64,000 nucleotides of DNA. Origin: Dinoroseobacter sp. (GTDB lineage: Bacteria; Pseudomonadota; Alphaproteobacteria; Rhodobacterales; Rhodobacteraceae). The DNA is taken from positions 62,001-126,000 of the forward strand of contig JAEPNN010000001.1 in the NCBI GenBank assembly GCA_017643385.1, written 5' to 3'. Below the pieces are notes generated by a model. The model saw only the letters and a list, made by a program, of their open reading frames with translations, did no database searches and was not told the origin of the DNA. Positions 27,343 through 38,082 of the stretch are shown here, piece after piece. Positions within the stretch are counted from its first letter, which is position 1. Every line of letters begins with the position of its first letter. The translations under genes and the position numbers were made by a program.

Positions 27343-27972
27343 ATGGCGAATGCCCAAAAGGAAGACAACATTTTCGATGAGATCGCAGACGCGTCGGAGG
27401 AACCTGAAGTGATCGTAACTTCAGATGAACCCATTGATATCGAGGCAGAAGCTGCAGCGTTTGCGGTTGCAGATGCGGGCGAGAGCCTAGATGCAAGTGA
27501 TGAGATCCCAGCAGGCGTTGAAGCGATTATTCAAGAGCGTGACGAGCTGAAGGATCGCTTGCTGCGTACAATGGCAGACGCGGAAAACACCCGTAAGCGT
27601 GGAGAACGTGATCGTCGTGAGGCAGAACAATATGGTGGCGCAAAACTAGCCCGCGATATGCTGCCTGTTTATGACAACCTCAAACGCGCATTGGATGCAG
27701 CAGGTGATGATGTCAGCGAAAGTGAGAAAGCCGTACTCGAAGGGGTCGAGCTGACCATGCGGGAGCTGCTCAACATCTTTTCCAAGCACGGCATTCAGCT
27801 CATTGCACCTGAAGAAGGCGAAACCTTCGATCCCCAGATGCATCAGGCGATGTTTGAAGCCCCGGTGCCGGGCACCAAGAAAGGTGCAATCATTCAGGTT
27901 ATGGCTGAGGGCTTTATGTTACACGACCGCCTTCTGCGTCCAGCGCAAGTTGGCGTTTCGTCGGCGACCTAA
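27343..27972 (+). CDS. grpE: Nucleotide exchange factor GrpE
   Basis: A 209-residue GrpE, the DnaK nucleotide exchange factor. The acidic N-terminal tail (1-60) is followed by the long coiled coil (IIQERDELKDRLLRTMADAENTRKR) and the C-terminal beta domain ending LLRPAQVGVS. The ATG at 27343 follows a GAAAG motif; an in-frame start at 27268 lies inside hrcA. The stop overlaps the convergent mutS by four bases. dnaK/dnaJ are not adjacent. Confidence 0.95.
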   Translation: MANAQKEDNIFDEIADASEEPEVIVTSDEPIDIEAEAAAFAVADAGESLDASDEIPAGVEAIIQERDELKDRLLRTMADAENTRKRGERDRREAEQYGGAKLARDMLPVYDNLKRALDAAGDDVSESEKAVLEGVELTMRELLNIFSKHGIQLIAPEEGETFDPQMHQAMFEAPVPGTKKGAIIQVMAEGFMLHDRLLRPAQVGVSSAT

Positions 27973-30593
27973 GACAGAAACGACTTCATTTCGTAAATAA
28001 GCGCGAGCGCGTCTTTAGGCGTCAGCTCATCTGGCAGGACTTCTTTAAGCCGCGCCTCCACTTCGGATGGCGCGGCTTTTGGTTGTGGAGGCGGAGGTGG
28101 CGCAGCTGAAAAGAGCGGTAAATCGTCAATTATCTGCGCCTTACCCGTTTCTGTCGCGCCTGATTCCAGTTTTGCGAGAATGTCCCGCGCCCGGGCAGTC
28201 ACGGCATCAGGCAACCCTGCGAGCTTTGCGACCTGAACACCATAAGATCTGTCGGCGGCGCCTTGCGTTACTTCGTGCAGGAAAATCACATCACCGTCCC
28301 ACTCCTTAACGCGTACGGTTGCGTTATCGACGCGCTTCAGGCTTCCAGCCAGCGCCGTCATTTCATGGTAATGCGTGGCAAAGAGCGCCCGACATCCGTT
28401 CACCTCATGCAGGTGCTCAAGGACGGCCCAGGCAATTGAAAGCCCATCATAGGTCGCAGTGCCACGGCCAATCTCATCCAGTATCACCATCGCCCGGTCA
28501 TCCGCTTGGTTCAGGATGGCTGCCGTTTCCACCATTTCGACCATAAAGGTCGAACGCCCCCGGGCCAGATCATCTGAAGCGCCAACCCGGCTGAACACCT
28601 GACTGATCAAACCGATATGGGCAGAGTGTGCCGGTACGAAACTGCCCATCTGCGCGAGAATTGCGATCAACGCGTTCTGCCGCAGAAATGTTGACTTACC
28701 CGACATATTTGGACCCGTCAGAAGCCAGATTGCAGCTGGATCGGACGACAAATCACAGTCGTTGGCCACGAATGGGACGCCGCCCTGTGTGCGAAGTGCG
28801 GCTTCGACCACAGGATGACGACCACCTTCGACGGCAAAGGCGCGTGATGCATCCAGCTTGGGCCGCACCCAGTCTGATTTCTGAGCAAGCTCAGACAGGC
28901 TGGAAACGACATCAAGCTCAGCCAGAGCGCGTGCCAGCAAGTTCAGTTGCGCGCTCTCTGCCAGAACCTGTTGGCAAAGTGTTGCAAACATCTCCGTTTC
29001 AATTTCGATCGCACGCGCGCCCGCGTTCAAAATGCGCGTTTCCATTTCGCTCAGCTCAACGGTGGTGAACCTGACTGCGTTTGCCGTGGTCTGGCGATGA
29101 ATAAAGGTTTCGCTTAGCGGCGCTGCCAGCATCTTCTTTGCATGGGTCGCGGGTGTTTCGATGAAATATCCGAGAACGTTATTATGCTTTATTTTCAGCG
29201 CTGTAATGTCAGCCTGTCTGGCGTAATCAGCCTGCATTCCAGCAATCACCGCACGGCCGTCATCACGCAGCTTCCGGGCCTCATCAAGGTCTGCATGTAC
29301 CCCCGGCGTGATGGCGCCACCGTCGCGGATCAAAAGGGGGGGCTCTTCTGCTAACAGCGTAATTAAAGCCTTGCGCAAGTTTTCATAGCCGATCAGCCGA
29401 CCTTTGATACCCGACAGGAGATCGTCCAGATCAGAGGGCAAAAGCGCATGGAGGGCGTCGGCTTGTTCGAGCGCTGTTCGCAGAGCGGCAAGATCTCTCG
29501 GCCCACCCCGATCCAGAGACAGACGAGATAGCGCGCGATCCATGTCGGGCGTTTTTCGCAGGCAGTTCCTGATCTGAGTCCGCAAATCGGAGGCGGCCAG
29601 CAGTTCCGAAATGGCATTCAGGCGACTTTGAATCGTATCCAGTTGTGTCGATGGCGCTGATAAGCGCCGGTCTAACAGTCGTGCACCCGCTGCCGTTACG
29701 GTCTGGTCCAGAACCGACAGTAAAGATCCCTGTCGAGATCCTGCCAGCGTGCGCGTCAGTTCAAGATTTCGCCGGGTGGCGGCATCGATCTGAAGAACGC
29801 GGTCTGCGAGCTCTTTTTGGGGAGGGGTCAGAAGCGGCAGTTTGCCCTTCTGCGTCAGATCCAGATAGGCGACCACCGCACCCATGGCGGCCTCTTCGGC
29901 GCGGGAAAAGTTCCCAAAGGCTTCCAGCGTTGCCACCCCAAACAAGTCACAAAGCCGGCTGCGCCCTTCGGTGCTGTCAAAGCTTGCGCGCGCCAGCTCG
30001 GTAATCGCGATGCCCATTTCTTCCGCGGTATCACGAATTTCGGCATCTGCTGGGTCAGGAACAAGCAGCTCACTGGGCGCAAGCCGTGCAAGGTCGGGGG
30101 CCAGTCGGGACCGAGGGCATATCATGCAGTGGAATGCGCCGGTTGAAATATCCACCCAAGCCAGAGCTGAGTCGTCGCGCACCTGCGCGTATGCTGCCAG
30201 ATAATTGTGGCTACGCGCTTCTAAAAGGCTGTCTTCCGTTAGTGTTCCCGGCGTCACCACGCGCGTGACAGCCCGCTTTACGACCGATTTGGCGCCGCGC
30301 TTCTTAGCTTCTGCCGGGCTTTCCATCTGCTCGCATACAGCGACCCGGAACCCTTTTCTGATCAGTGTCAGCAGATATCCCTCTGCTGCGTGAACCGGTA
30401 CGCCGCACATCGGAATGTCCTGACCTTCGTGCTGGCCTCTTTTTGTGAGCGCAATATCGAGCGCCTCGGCCGCAGCGACAGCATCGTCAAAAAACATCTC
30501 GTAGAAATCGCCCATCCGATAGAACAGGAGCGACCCCGGATGATCTGCCTTGATCTCCAGATACTGCGCCATCATTGGCGTCACTTTGTTCAT
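27969..30593 (-). CDS. mutS: DNA mismatch repair protein MutS
   Basis: An 874-residue MutS1. The mismatch-reading loop is GDFYEMFF near residues 28-35, Walker A is TGPNMSGKSTFLRQ, and the Walker B and signature region is ILDEIGRGTATYDGLSIAW. A C-terminal tetramerisation tail with a proline run is present. The ATG at 30593 is preceded by a run of six G; the in-frame upstream start at 30617 lacks one. mutL is not in the window. Confidence 0.97.
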   Translation of the reverse strand: MNKVTPMMAQYLEIKADHPGSLLFYRMGDFYEMFFDDAVAAAEALDIALTKRGQHEGQDIPMCGVPVHAAEGYLLTLIRKGFRVAVCEQMESPAEAKKRGAKSVVKRAVTRVVTPGTLTEDSLLEARSHNYLAAYAQVRDDSALAWVDISTGAFHCMICPRSRLAPDLARLAPSELLVPDPADAEIRDTAEEMGIAITELARASFDSTEGRSRLCDLFGVATLEAFGNFSRAEEAAMGAVVAYLDLTQKGKLPLLTPPQKELADRVLQIDAATRRNLELTRTLAGSRQGSLLSVLDQTVTAAGARLLDRRLSAPSTQLDTIQSRLNAISELLAASDLRTQIRNCLRKTPDMDRALSRLSLDRGGPRDLAALRTALEQADALHALLPSDLDDLLSGIKGRLIGYENLRKALITLLAEEPPLLIRDGGAITPGVHADLDEARKLRDDGRAVIAGMQADYARQADITALKIKHNNVLGYFIETPATHAKKMLAAPLSETFIHRQTTANAVRFTTVELSEMETRILNAGARAIEIETEMFATLCQQVLAESAQLNLLARALAELDVVSSLSELAQKSDWVRPKLDASRAFAVEGGRHPVVEAALRTQGGVPFVANDCDLSSDPAAIWLLTGPNMSGKSTFLRQNALIAILAQMGSFVPAHSAHIGLISQVFSRVGASDDLARGRSTFMVEMVETAAILNQADDRAMVILDEIGRGTATYDGLSIAWAVLEHLHEVNGCRALFATHYHEMTALAGSLKRVDNATVRVKEWDGDVIFLHEVTQGAADRSYGVQVAKLAGLPDAVTARARDILAKLESGATETGKAQIIDDLPLFSAAPPPPPQPKAAPSEVEARLKEVLPDELTPKDALALIYEMKSFLS

Positions 30594-30734
30594 TCTGCCC
30601 CCCGATGGCCTTATCAAATCTTAGGGTTTGTACCGCGGTGCTGAAAGCGCGAATTCAGAACTGTCCACAAGCTGTTGTCGTCTGCAAATCCCCGCGTTAC
30701 ACAAAAACCTCAGACACAAAAGGACCGGATTGAT

Positions 30735-32993
30735 ATGGCTGGAAGCAATAAAGTTACGCGCGAAGAAGCCCTAGCTTATCATCTGGAGCCCGTTCCTGGA
30801 AAACTGGACATCAGTGCGTCCACGCGGATGACCACACAGCGCGATTTGAGCCTTGCTTATTCGCCAGGTGTTGCTGTTCCGGTTGAAGCGATCGCCGAAG
30901 ATCCATCGACCGCTTATGACTATACGACCAAGGGCAATATGGTTGCGGTGATCTCCAACGGGACCGCAATCCTTGGGTTGGGAAATCTGGGGGCCCTTGC
31001 GTCAAAGCCCGTGATGGAAGGTAAGTCGGTCCTTTTCAAACGCTTTGCAGATATCAACTCCATCGATATTGAGCTGGACACCGAAGACCCTGACGCTTTC
31101 GTAAACGCGGTCCGGTTGATGGGCCCCAGTTTCGGCGGCATTAATCTAGAAGATATCAAGGCGCCTGAATGTTTCATCATCGAACAGCGCCTGAAGGAAG
31201 AAATGGATATTCCTGTCTTCCACGATGATCAGCACGGCACAGCCGTGATTTGTGCAGCTGGCCTTATCAACGCTCTGCATCTTTCACGAAAAAAGATCGA
31301 GGATGTGCGCATCGTTTTGAACGGCGCAGGGGCTGCAGGCATTGCGTGTCTTGAGCTTCTAAAGGCAATGGGTGCGCGGCATGATAATTGCATCATGTGC
31401 GATACGAAAGGTGTTATTTATCAAGGCCGTAAGGAGGGTATGAATCAGTGGAAGTCAGCCCATGCCGCGCAGACGGACATGCGTTCTCTGGAAGAGGCGA
31501 TGGAGGGCGCCGATGTGTTCCTTGGTGTTTCGGTAAAGGGTGCGGTCACACCAGAAATGGTGAAGTCCATGGCGCCAAATCCAGTGATTTTTGCCATGGC
31601 CAATCCCGACCCGGAGATCACACCTGAAGAAGCACAAGCCGTGCGCGCAGATGCGATCGTTGCCACCGGTCGCAGCGATTACCCCAATCAGGTCAACAAC
31701 GTGCTTGGTTTTCCATACCTGTTCCGCGGCGCGCTTGATATTCAGGCACGTGCAATCAACGATGAGATGAAAATCGCTTGCGCGCGCGCACTGGCAGAGC
31801 TTGCCCGCGAAGATGTCCCAGATGAGGTCGCGATGGCCTACGGGCGATCGCTAAGCTTTGGTCGCGACTACATCATTCCAACCCCGTTTGATCCCCGTTT
31901 GATCCATATGGTACCGCCTGCTGTTGCAAAGGCCGGAATGGACACGGGTGTCGCGCGCCGGCCAATTGTTGATTTGAAAGGCTATGAACACAAATTGCAG
32001 GCGCGCATGGACCCGACTGCTTCAATGCTGCAAGGGCTCTATGCGCGCGCTCGCAGTGCACAGGCCCGAATGATCTTCGCAGAAGGTGATGACGTGCGGG
32101 TTTTGCGTGCCGCCGTTTCTTACCAAAGATCAGGTCTTGGACACGCGCTTGTTGTTGGCAGGGATGATGATGTCCGGGAGAAACTGACAACGGCAGGTCT
32201 TGGGGATGCGGTTGGTGAGCTGGAAATCATCAATGCTGGCAATACTCCGCATCTCGACCAGTACAAATCCTATCTCTACAGCAGACTGCAACGCCGTGGT
32301 CATGACGCGCAGGATATTCACCGTCTTGCGGCGCGTGACCGGCACGTGTTTTCGGCTTTGATGCTGGCGCATGGCCATGGCGATGGATTGGTGACCGGTG
32401 CGACTCGAAAATCCGCACATGTGCTTGGTCTGCTCAACCACGTTTTTGATGCGGCCGCCAAAGATGGCGCGGTCGGGGTTACGGCCCTTCTGACCAAGGG
32501 TCGCGTCGTCCTGATCGCGGATACTTTGGTGCATGAATGGCCCAGTGACGAAGATTTGGCTGATATCGCAACGCGTGCTGCAGGAACGGCGCGTACCCTC
32601 GGGCTTGAGCCGCGCGTGGCCTTTGTAAGTTTCTCAACCTTTGGATATCCGGTATCAGAACGGGCCGAAAAAATGCATCAGGCGCCTGCCGTATTGGACC
32701 GGCGGGGCGTCGACTTCGAATATGATGGTGAAATGACAGTGGATGTGGCGCTGAACGCATCGGTTATGGAACAGTACCCGTTTTGTCGTTTGAATGGTCC
32801 CGCCAATATCCTTGTGGTTCCAGCGCGCCATTCCGCAAGCATTTCAGTGAAGATGATGCAGGAGCTTGGCGACGCGACGGTTATTGGTCCCATCCTGTCG
32901 GGCGTCGGCAAACCAATTCAGCTTTGCACCTCGACCTCAACCGCGAATGATATTCTAAACATGGCGGTCCTTGCGGCTTGTAAAGTGGGGTAA
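30735..32993 (+). CDS. maeB: NADP-dependent malic enzyme MaeB (malic enzyme-phosphotransacetylase fusion)
   Basis: A 752-residue MaeB-type enzyme converting malate to pyruvate, CO2 and NADPH. The malic domain (about 1-410) shows AYSPGVAVPVEAI, the divalent-metal acidic residues in FHDDQHGTA, and the NADP loop GAGAAGIACLELL. The C-terminal phosphotransacetylase-like domain (about 430-752) is typical of the MaeB fusion and is regulatory, thought to sense acetyl-CoA, rather than catalytic. AAAGGA at 30719-30724 supports the ATG at 30735. Confidence 0.95.
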   Translation: MAGSNKVTREEALAYHLEPVPGKLDISASTRMTTQRDLSLAYSPGVAVPVEAIAEDPSTAYDYTTKGNMVAVISNGTAILGLGNLGALASKPVMEGKSVLFKRFADINSIDIELDTEDPDAFVNAVRLMGPSFGGINLEDIKAPECFIIEQRLKEEMDIPVFHDDQHGTAVICAAGLINALHLSRKKIEDVRIVLNGAGAAGIACLELLKAMGARHDNCIMCDTKGVIYQGRKEGMNQWKSAHAAQTDMRSLEEAMEGADVFLGVSVKGAVTPEMVKSMAPNPVIFAMANPDPEITPEEAQAVRADAIVATGRSDYPNQVNNVLGFPYLFRGALDIQARAINDEMKIACARALAELAREDVPDEVAMAYGRSLSFGRDYIIPTPFDPRLIHMVPPAVAKAGMDTGVARRPIVDLKGYEHKLQARMDPTASMLQGLYARARSAQARMIFAEGDDVRVLRAAVSYQRSGLGHALVVGRDDDVREKLTTAGLGDAVGELEIINAGNTPHLDQYKSYLYSRLQRRGHDAQDIHRLAARDRHVFSALMLAHGHGDGLVTGATRKSAHVLGLLNHVFDAAAKDGAVGVTALLTKGRVVLIADTLVHEWPSDEDLADIATRAAGTARTLGLEPRVAFVSFSTFGYPVSERAEKMHQAPAVLDRRGVDFEYDGEMTVDVALNASVMEQYPFCRLNGPANILVVPARHSASISVKMMQELGDATVIGPILSGVGKPIQLCTSTSTANDILNMAVLAACKVG

Positions 32994-32996
32994 GCT

Positions 32997-33872
32997 ATGG
33001 GCCGAATTCTCTGTGTTGGCTCTATTAACGCTGACTACATATATCGCGTGCCGCATCTGCCAGCGCCCGGAGAAACCCTGAATGCCGCATCGATGACGCG
33101 CATGTTGGGCGGAAAAGGGGCCAATCAATCGATTGCGGCAAGCTTGTCCGGGGCTGATGTTGCGCATTTGGGAGCGATTGGGGTTGGTGATGACTGGCTG
33201 ATTGCTGCGCTGCAAGGCAGAGGTGTAGATACGCAATCAGTCGCGATGATTGATATGCCGACGGGGCATGCAATCATCAACGTCGATGATGCGGGCGAAA
33301 ACGCGATTGTTTTGTTTCCCAGCGCGAATCATTCAGTACCGTCTCATATGCTGTCAGACAAAATTTCCGAGTACGGGGTCGGTGATATCTGTTTGCTGCA
33401 AAATGAGATTACGATCAGCGCTGAAGCTGCCGCACAGGCAAAATCAGCTGGAATGACTGTTGTGTATTCTGCCGCCCCATTCTCGCCAGATGCGGTGAAA
33501 GAAATTCTTCCTCACGCGGATTTGCTGGTGATGAACGAGATCGAGGCGCGGGATCTTTCAAAGTCTTTGAATATGGATCCAAATGATCTGCCGTGCGACG
33601 TGCTCGTCACGCGTGGCGCTGATGGTTCTGCATATTATGGAAAACAAAAAATAAATGCTGGCGCGTTTAAGGTGATGGCTATTGATACAACCGGGGCAGG
33701 GGATTGCTATATTGGCGCATTTTCTGCCAAGCGGGCGAACGGCGCTTCCGTTGAAGAAGCTCTGCGCTGGGCAGCCGCCGCGTCCGCTATACAAGTGTCG
33801 CGCGCGGGCACAGCGGATGCGATGCCAACCAAAGCCGAGATCGAAGCCTTTTTAAAGGATCGCGATCAGTAA
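32997..33872 (+). CDS. PfkB-family sugar kinase, ribokinase-like
   Basis: A 291-residue PfkB kinase. The N-terminal [21 protein letters not shown] and [12 protein letters not shown] are ribokinase-like, and the ATP/anion-hole motif [13 protein letters not shown] contains the catalytic Asp. Ribokinase is the best guess, but without transporter or rbs neighbours the substrate is uncertain. It starts three bases after maeB, so it is probably in the same transcript, and overlaps the convergent msrA by seven bases. Confidence 0.88.
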   Translation: MGRILCVGSINADYIYRVPHLPAPGETLNAASMTRMLGGKGANQSIAASLSGADVAHLGAIGVGDDWLIAALQGRGVDTQSVAMIDMPTGHAIINVDDAGENAIVLFPSANHSVPSHMLSDKISEYGVGDICLLQNEITISAEAAAQAKSAGMTVVYSAAPFSPDAVKEILPHADLLVMNEIEARDLSKSLNMDPNDLPCDVLVTRGADGSAYYGKQKINAGAFKVMAIDTTGAGDCYIGAFSAKRANGASVEEALRWAAAASAIQVSRAGTADAMPTKAEIEAFLKDRDQ

Positions 33873-34546
33873 CTCAGATTGGCAAATGGCGCCGCATCGC
33901 CCCACAGTTCGAGAACACGCGCATCTCGACCGCAGGCTTCGCGGTACTTAAGATATGCGTTGGCCTTCGAAGACGGACCGAACCTTGTCAATAAAACGAG
34001 ATCATCGGATTTGTAATAATCCTGATGATAGGCCTCGGCCAAATAAAAGGTGGCTGCACCACGGATGGGCGTTACAATCGCTTGTCCAAGATCCGCTTGG
34101 GCGGCGGCCCTTGCGGCTATCGCGGCCGCTTCTTGATCCGGGTTCAAAGAAAAGATCGCAGTCGCGTAACTTTCGCCGCGGTCGCAGAACTGACCCCCTG
34201 CATCGGTTGGGTCAACAGACCGGAAAAAGAGATCGTAGAGCTGACGCACCGTGACCTGATCTGGATCGAAGGTAATTTGAACGACCTCAAGGTGACCGGT
34301 ACCTCCACGCACAACCTGCTTATAGGTCGGGTTGGCAACATCGCCGCCCGCGAAACCGGATTCAGCCTCGATCACGCCGCGCACTTTTTCAAAGTCAGCT
34401 TCCACACACCAGAAACATCCACCGGCAACGAGGATACGATCGTTGGATTGGGCAACAATCGAGCTCTTCTGAACAATCAGCCCAAGCACCATCGCCAAGA
34501 TCAGCACGACTGGCTTGAAGTTAAACATTGAGAATCTCAGACGCAT
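33866..34546 (-). CDS. msrA: Peptide methionine-S-sulfoxide reductase MsrA, exported
   Basis: A 226-residue MsrA that reduces Met-S-sulfoxide in proteins. The catalytic motif GCFWC is near residues 45-49, and the AEAYHQDYY segment is conserved. Unlike the usual cytoplasmic form it begins with a signal peptide ([20 protein letters not shown] and onward to VAQ), so the enzyme is predicted to act in the periplasm. The start at 34546 has GGAG eight bases upstream. An electron donor such as a membrane thiol relay is not encoded nearby. Confidence 0.93.
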   Translation of the reverse strand: MRLRFSMFNFKPVVLILAMVLGLIVQKSSIVAQSNDRILVAGGCFWCVEADFEKVRGVIEAESGFAGGDVANPTYKQVVRGGTGHLEVVQITFDPDQVTVRQLYDLFFRSVDPTDAGGQFCDRGESYATAIFSLNPDQEAAAIAARAAAQADLGQAIVTPIRGAATFYLAEAYHQDYYKSDDLVLLTRFGPSSKANAYLKYREACGRDARVLELWGDAAPFANLSY

Positions 34547-34712
34547 AGGAACTCTCCGTTGTGAATGCACCTAATCTGGCGCAAGCGTGAGCGCACGAGC
34601 AATTCACTCATCAGTGAGGTGCCTTGTTCTCACCAACTGGTGACGGGCTGAAACATTATATTTGCGGGCAAACTCGTGTTGCCTATGGTCGCTTGAGAAG
34701 GGGAAGATGATT

Positions 34713-35411
34713 ATGCGCATCGCAATGTGGTCCGGACCGCGCAATCTGTCGACGGCTATGATGTATAGCTTCGGTGCGCGCGGCGATTGCGCAATATCGG
34801 ACGAGCCGTTCTATGCAGCTTACCTAGCGAAGACTGGCCTAGATCACCCAATGCGAACAGAGATACTGGCGAGCCAGCCAAATGATCCTGCTGCCGTTGG
34901 AAAGTCGCTGGCCGGCCTCGTTCCTGGCGATAAGGCGCATTGGTACCAAAAGCATATGCCACATCATATGCATCCCGACTTTCCGATGGACTGGGCCAAT
35001 GGATTTACGCATGTGCACCTGATCCGCCATCCTGCGCGCGTGATCGCCAGCTATGGCGCCAAGCGAGAAAACCCAACATTGGCAGATCTTGGGTATGCGC
35101 AATGCTTAGATTTCTTTGAAAGATTTCCCGGTCCAGTGATCGACTCTACGGACATACGTGCAGATCCGCGTCAGATGCTTCAAAAGCTTTGTGCAGAGCT
35201 CGGGTTGCCGTGGACTGAGGCTATGTTGTGCTGGTCAAAAGGTGGACGCGTTGAGGATGGTGCGTGGGCATCGCATTGGTACGGTGCTGTGCATCGCTCT
35301 ACCGGATTTGCAGGGGCTGAAGGTCCGTTGCCAAAATTGTCGGGCTCATCTGAGGCCCTGCTGTCGTCTGCATGGAAGCTCTATTCCGAACTTGCGGCGC
35401 AAAAGCTATAA
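34713..35411 (+). CDS. Sulfotransferase-family protein
   Basis: A 232-residue protein with a sulfotransferase-type P-loop near the N-terminus (MWSGPRNLSTAMM, the 5'-PSB loop for PAPS) and HLIRHPARVIASYGAK (the 3'-PB region). The acceptor is unknown; relatives in marine alphaproteobacteria are simply called sulfotransferase family proteins. AGAAGGGG at 34696-34703 places the start at the ATG at 34713 rather than 34707. No sulfur-assimilation genes are adjacent. Confidence 0.8.
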   Translation: MRIAMWSGPRNLSTAMMYSFGARGDCAISDEPFYAAYLAKTGLDHPMRTEILASQPNDPAAVGKSLAGLVPGDKAHWYQKHMPHHMHPDFPMDWANGFTHVHLIRHPARVIASYGAKRENPTLADLGYAQCLDFFERFPGPVIDSTDIRADPRQMLQKLCAELGLPWTEAMLCWSKGGRVEDGAWASHWYGAVHRSTGFAGAEGPLPKLSGSSEALLSSAWKLYSELAAQKL

Positions 35412-35502
35412 AGATCCACCCGCAACTTCTCGCGAAACTATTTTCCTGATCAAAAAGCAGCCTTCAAACAGGATGGGCAATCAACCTTCAGGCGCCCCTT
35501 GG

Positions 35503-36729
35503 TCATTTAACCCGTTTGTCTCTTGCAGCGAGAAGCTTCAGGCGCAATGCATTGAGTTGAATGAAGCCTGCGGCGTCCTTTTGATCGTAGGCGCCGGCAT
35601 CTTCCTCAAAAGTCACATGCGCTTCAGAATAAAGTGAATGGTCTGACCAACGGCCGACTGTCCGGGCTGAACCTTTGTAGAGCTTCAGCCGCACAGCTCC
35701 TGTCACATGTGCCTGGCTGGCATCTATCGCGGCCTGAAGCATCTCACGCTCGGGGCTGAACCAGAAGCCGTTATAGATCAACTCGGCATAACGCGGCATC
35801 AGCTCATCTTTCAGATGCGCGGCTCCGCGATCGAGTGTGATTGATTCGATCCCGCGATGCGCTTCCAAAAGCAGCGTGCCGCCGGGTGTTTCGTAGATGC
35901 CGCGCGATTTCATACCAACGAACCGGCCCTCGACCAGATCGAGGCGACCGCATCCATGCTTACCGCCCAACTCATTCAGTTTTGTCAGGATCGTGGCGGG
36001 TGACATTGTCTCACCATTGATCGAAACAGCGTCACCTCTTTCAAACCCGATCTCGACATATTCAGGCGTATCGGGCGCATCCTCTGGGTGAGCTGTGCGC
36101 TGATAGACATAGTCTGGCGCCATCTCGGCCGGGTCTTCCAAAACTTTGCCTTCGGACGACGTGTGCAACAGATTTGCATCAACGCTAAAAGGGGCCTCGC
36201 CGCGTTTGTCTTTCGCGATCGGGATCTGGTGTTTTTCAGCAAATTCGATCAGCTTGGTGCGGCTGGACAGGTCCCATTCCCGCCAGGGCGCTATAACCTT
36301 GATGTCCGGGTTAAGTGCGTAGGCAGACAATTCAAAGCGTACCTGATCATTGCCCTTGCCAGTAGCGCCATGGGCGACGGCGTCGGCACCGGTAGCCTCT
36401 GCAATCTCGACCAGCCGCTTGGAAATCAGCGGACGCGCGATCGACGTTCCCAGAAGGTAAAGACCCTCGTAGACAGCATTGGCGCGGAACATCGGGAAGA
36501 CAAAATCGCGGACGAATTCTTCGCGCACGTCCTCGATGAAAATATTTTCTGGCGCGATGCCCAACAGCTCGGCTTTTTTGCGCGCTGGATCGAGTTCTTC
36601 GCCCTGTCCCAGATCAGCCGTAAACGTAACGACTTCACAACCATATTCGGTTTGCAGCCATTTCAGGATTATCGACGTATCGAGACCGCCTGAATAGGCA
36701 AGAACAACTTTCTTAGGGGCGGTGGGCAT
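35503..36729 (-). CDS. argG: Argininosuccinate synthase
   Basis: A 408-residue enzyme joining citrulline and aspartate in arginine synthesis. The N-type ATP pyrophosphatase loop [15 protein letters not shown] is near residues 11-25, and [13 protein letters not shown] is diagnostic. The ATG at 36729 has GGAG nine bases upstream. It is divergent from ilvA, and the 111-base space must hold both promoters. argH is not in the window. Confidence 0.97.
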   Translation of the reverse strand: MPTAPKKVVLAYSGGLDTSIILKWLQTEYGCEVVTFTADLGQGEELDPARKKAELLGIAPENIFIEDVREEFVRDFVFPMFRANAVYEGLYLLGTSIARPLISKRLVEIAEATGADAVAHGATGKGNDQVRFELSAYALNPDIKVIAPWREWDLSSRTKLIEFAEKHQIPIAKDKRGEAPFSVDANLLHTSSEGKVLEDPAEMAPDYVYQRTAHPEDAPDTPEYVEIGFERGDAVSINGETMSPATILTKLNELGGKHGCGRLDLVEGRFVGMKSRGIYETPGGTLLLEAHRGIESITLDRGAAHLKDELMPRYAELIYNGFWFSPEREMLQAAIDASQAHVTGAVRLKLYKGSARTVGRWSDHSLYSEAHVTFEEDAGAYDQKDAAGFIQLNALRLKLLAARDKRVK

Positions 36730-36840
36730 CAAGTTATCTCCGAAAGGCGCACATCTCGCGGTTCGTTAGGAGAAAATGCAAGCGGTCGCAAGGTGGTGGG
36801 GGCACTTGTCCAACCCCGCATTCCGCGCCACATCATATGT

Positions 36841-38082
36841 ATGACTCAATTTGCCCATGATGCCCGTTCCGCCGCTGCTGCAATGCGTGCGCTTTTTCCT
36901 GCAACGCCGTTTCAAAAAAACGCGTATCTTTCGGAAAGATACAAGGCGGAGATTTGGCTGAAACGCGAAGATCTGTCGCCAGTCCGTTCTTACAAGATTC
37001 GTGGCGCTTATAACGCGCTTCGAAAGCAGGTCGCCGATGGTCAGACCCAGTTTGCGTGTGCAAGTGCAGGAAATCACGCGCAGGGTGTTGCATTTGTTTG
37101 TGCGCATTTGGGCGTGAAGGGCGTAATTTTCATGCCAGTCACGACACCGAGACAGAAGATCGATAAGACACGCGCCTTTGGTGGGGATGCAATCGAGATC
37201 CGCCTGGTTGGCGACTATTTTGATGATACGCTTTCGGCAGCTCAGGCTTATTGCGCGGAGGCGGGCGCGCATTTCCTGTCCCCGTTTGATGATGACGATG
37301 TCATGGAAGGGCAGGCGTCTGTTGCGGTTGAAATGCTTTCTGAACTCGCCAGCCCGCCTGATTTGGTGATTCTGCCCGTTGGTGGCGGCGGACTTTCTTC
37401 AGGGATGAAGCGCTATTTTGACAGCGAAGCCCCAGAAACAGCGTTTCGTCTTGTAGAGCCTACGGGCGGAATGTCCCTGACCGCCGCGCTGCGAGATGGG
37501 CGCCCCGTGACGCTGCCTGAAGTCGATAATTTTGTGGATGGTGCGGCGGTGGCGCGGATTGGCGAGAAACCTTTTTCTGTGTTGCGCAACATTCCGTCTC
37601 ATTATGTACTGGCAGCCCCGGAAGATCGTATTTGCGCAACCATGATCAAGATGCTGAATGTAGAGGGGGTTGTGTTAGAACCCGCAGGGGCATTGGCGAT
37701 TGATGTGCTGGATGATCTGAAAGATCAGATCGAAGGCAGGCGCGTCGTGTGTGTCACGTCTGGCGGGAACTTTGATTTTGAGCGCTTGCCCGAAGTCAAA
37801 GAGCGCGCGTTGCGCTTTACCGGCTTAAAGAAGTATTTCATTTTGCGCATGCCGCAACGACCTGGCGCCCTGAAAGAGTTTCTGTCCTTTTTGGGTCCCG
37901 ATGATGACATTGCACGGTTTGAGTATTTGAAAAAATCCGCAAGGAATTTTGGGTCCGTACTGATCGGGATCGAAACCAAGAACACCGGCAGTTTCGAAGC
38001 GTTGTTTACAAAACTTGAAAATGCGGGGTTTCCCTATCGGGACATTACCAATGATCAGGTTCTGGCTGAGTTCTTGATCTAG
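36841..38082 (+). CDS. ilvA: Threonine ammonia-lyase (threonine dehydratase)
   Basis: A 413-residue PLP enzyme making 2-oxobutyrate for isoleucine synthesis. The Schiff-base lysine is in SYKIRGAYNALR (near residue 57), the PLP phosphate loop is VGGGGLSSG, and the C-terminal 85 residues form a single ACT-like regulatory domain, the short IlvA type. No convincing ribosome binding site precedes the ATG at 36841. The stop overlaps the convergent Hpt gene by four bases. Confidence 0.94.
   Translation: MTQFAHDARSAAAAMRALFPATPFQKNAYLSERYKAEIWLKREDLSPVRSYKIRGAYNALRKQVADGQTQFACASAGNHAQGVAFVCAHLGVKGVIFMPVTTPRQKIDKTRAFGGDAIEIRLVGDYFDDTLSAAQAYCAEAGAHFLSPFDDDDVMEGQASVAVEMLSELASPPDLVILPVGGGGLSSGMKRYFDSEAPETAFRLVEPTGGMSLTAALRDGRPVTLPEVDNFVDGAAVARIGEKPFSVLRNIPSHYVLAAPEDRICATMIKMLNVEGVVLEPAGALAIDVLDDLKDQIEGRRVVCVTSGGNFDFERLPEVKERALRFTGLKKYFILRMPQRPGALKEFLSFLGPDDDIARFEYLKKSARNFGSVLIGIETKNTGSFEALFTKLENAGFPYRDITNDQVLAEFLI

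Noticed and set aside
35412-35502. Possible small RNA or terminator between the sulfotransferase and argG genes
   Set aside because: No clear hairpin with a T-run and no conserved element that I can recognise.
36730-36840. Possible attenuator or riboswitch before ilvA
   Set aside because: There is no short leader peptide rich in Ile/Thr/Leu/Val and no terminator hairpin in these 111 bases.
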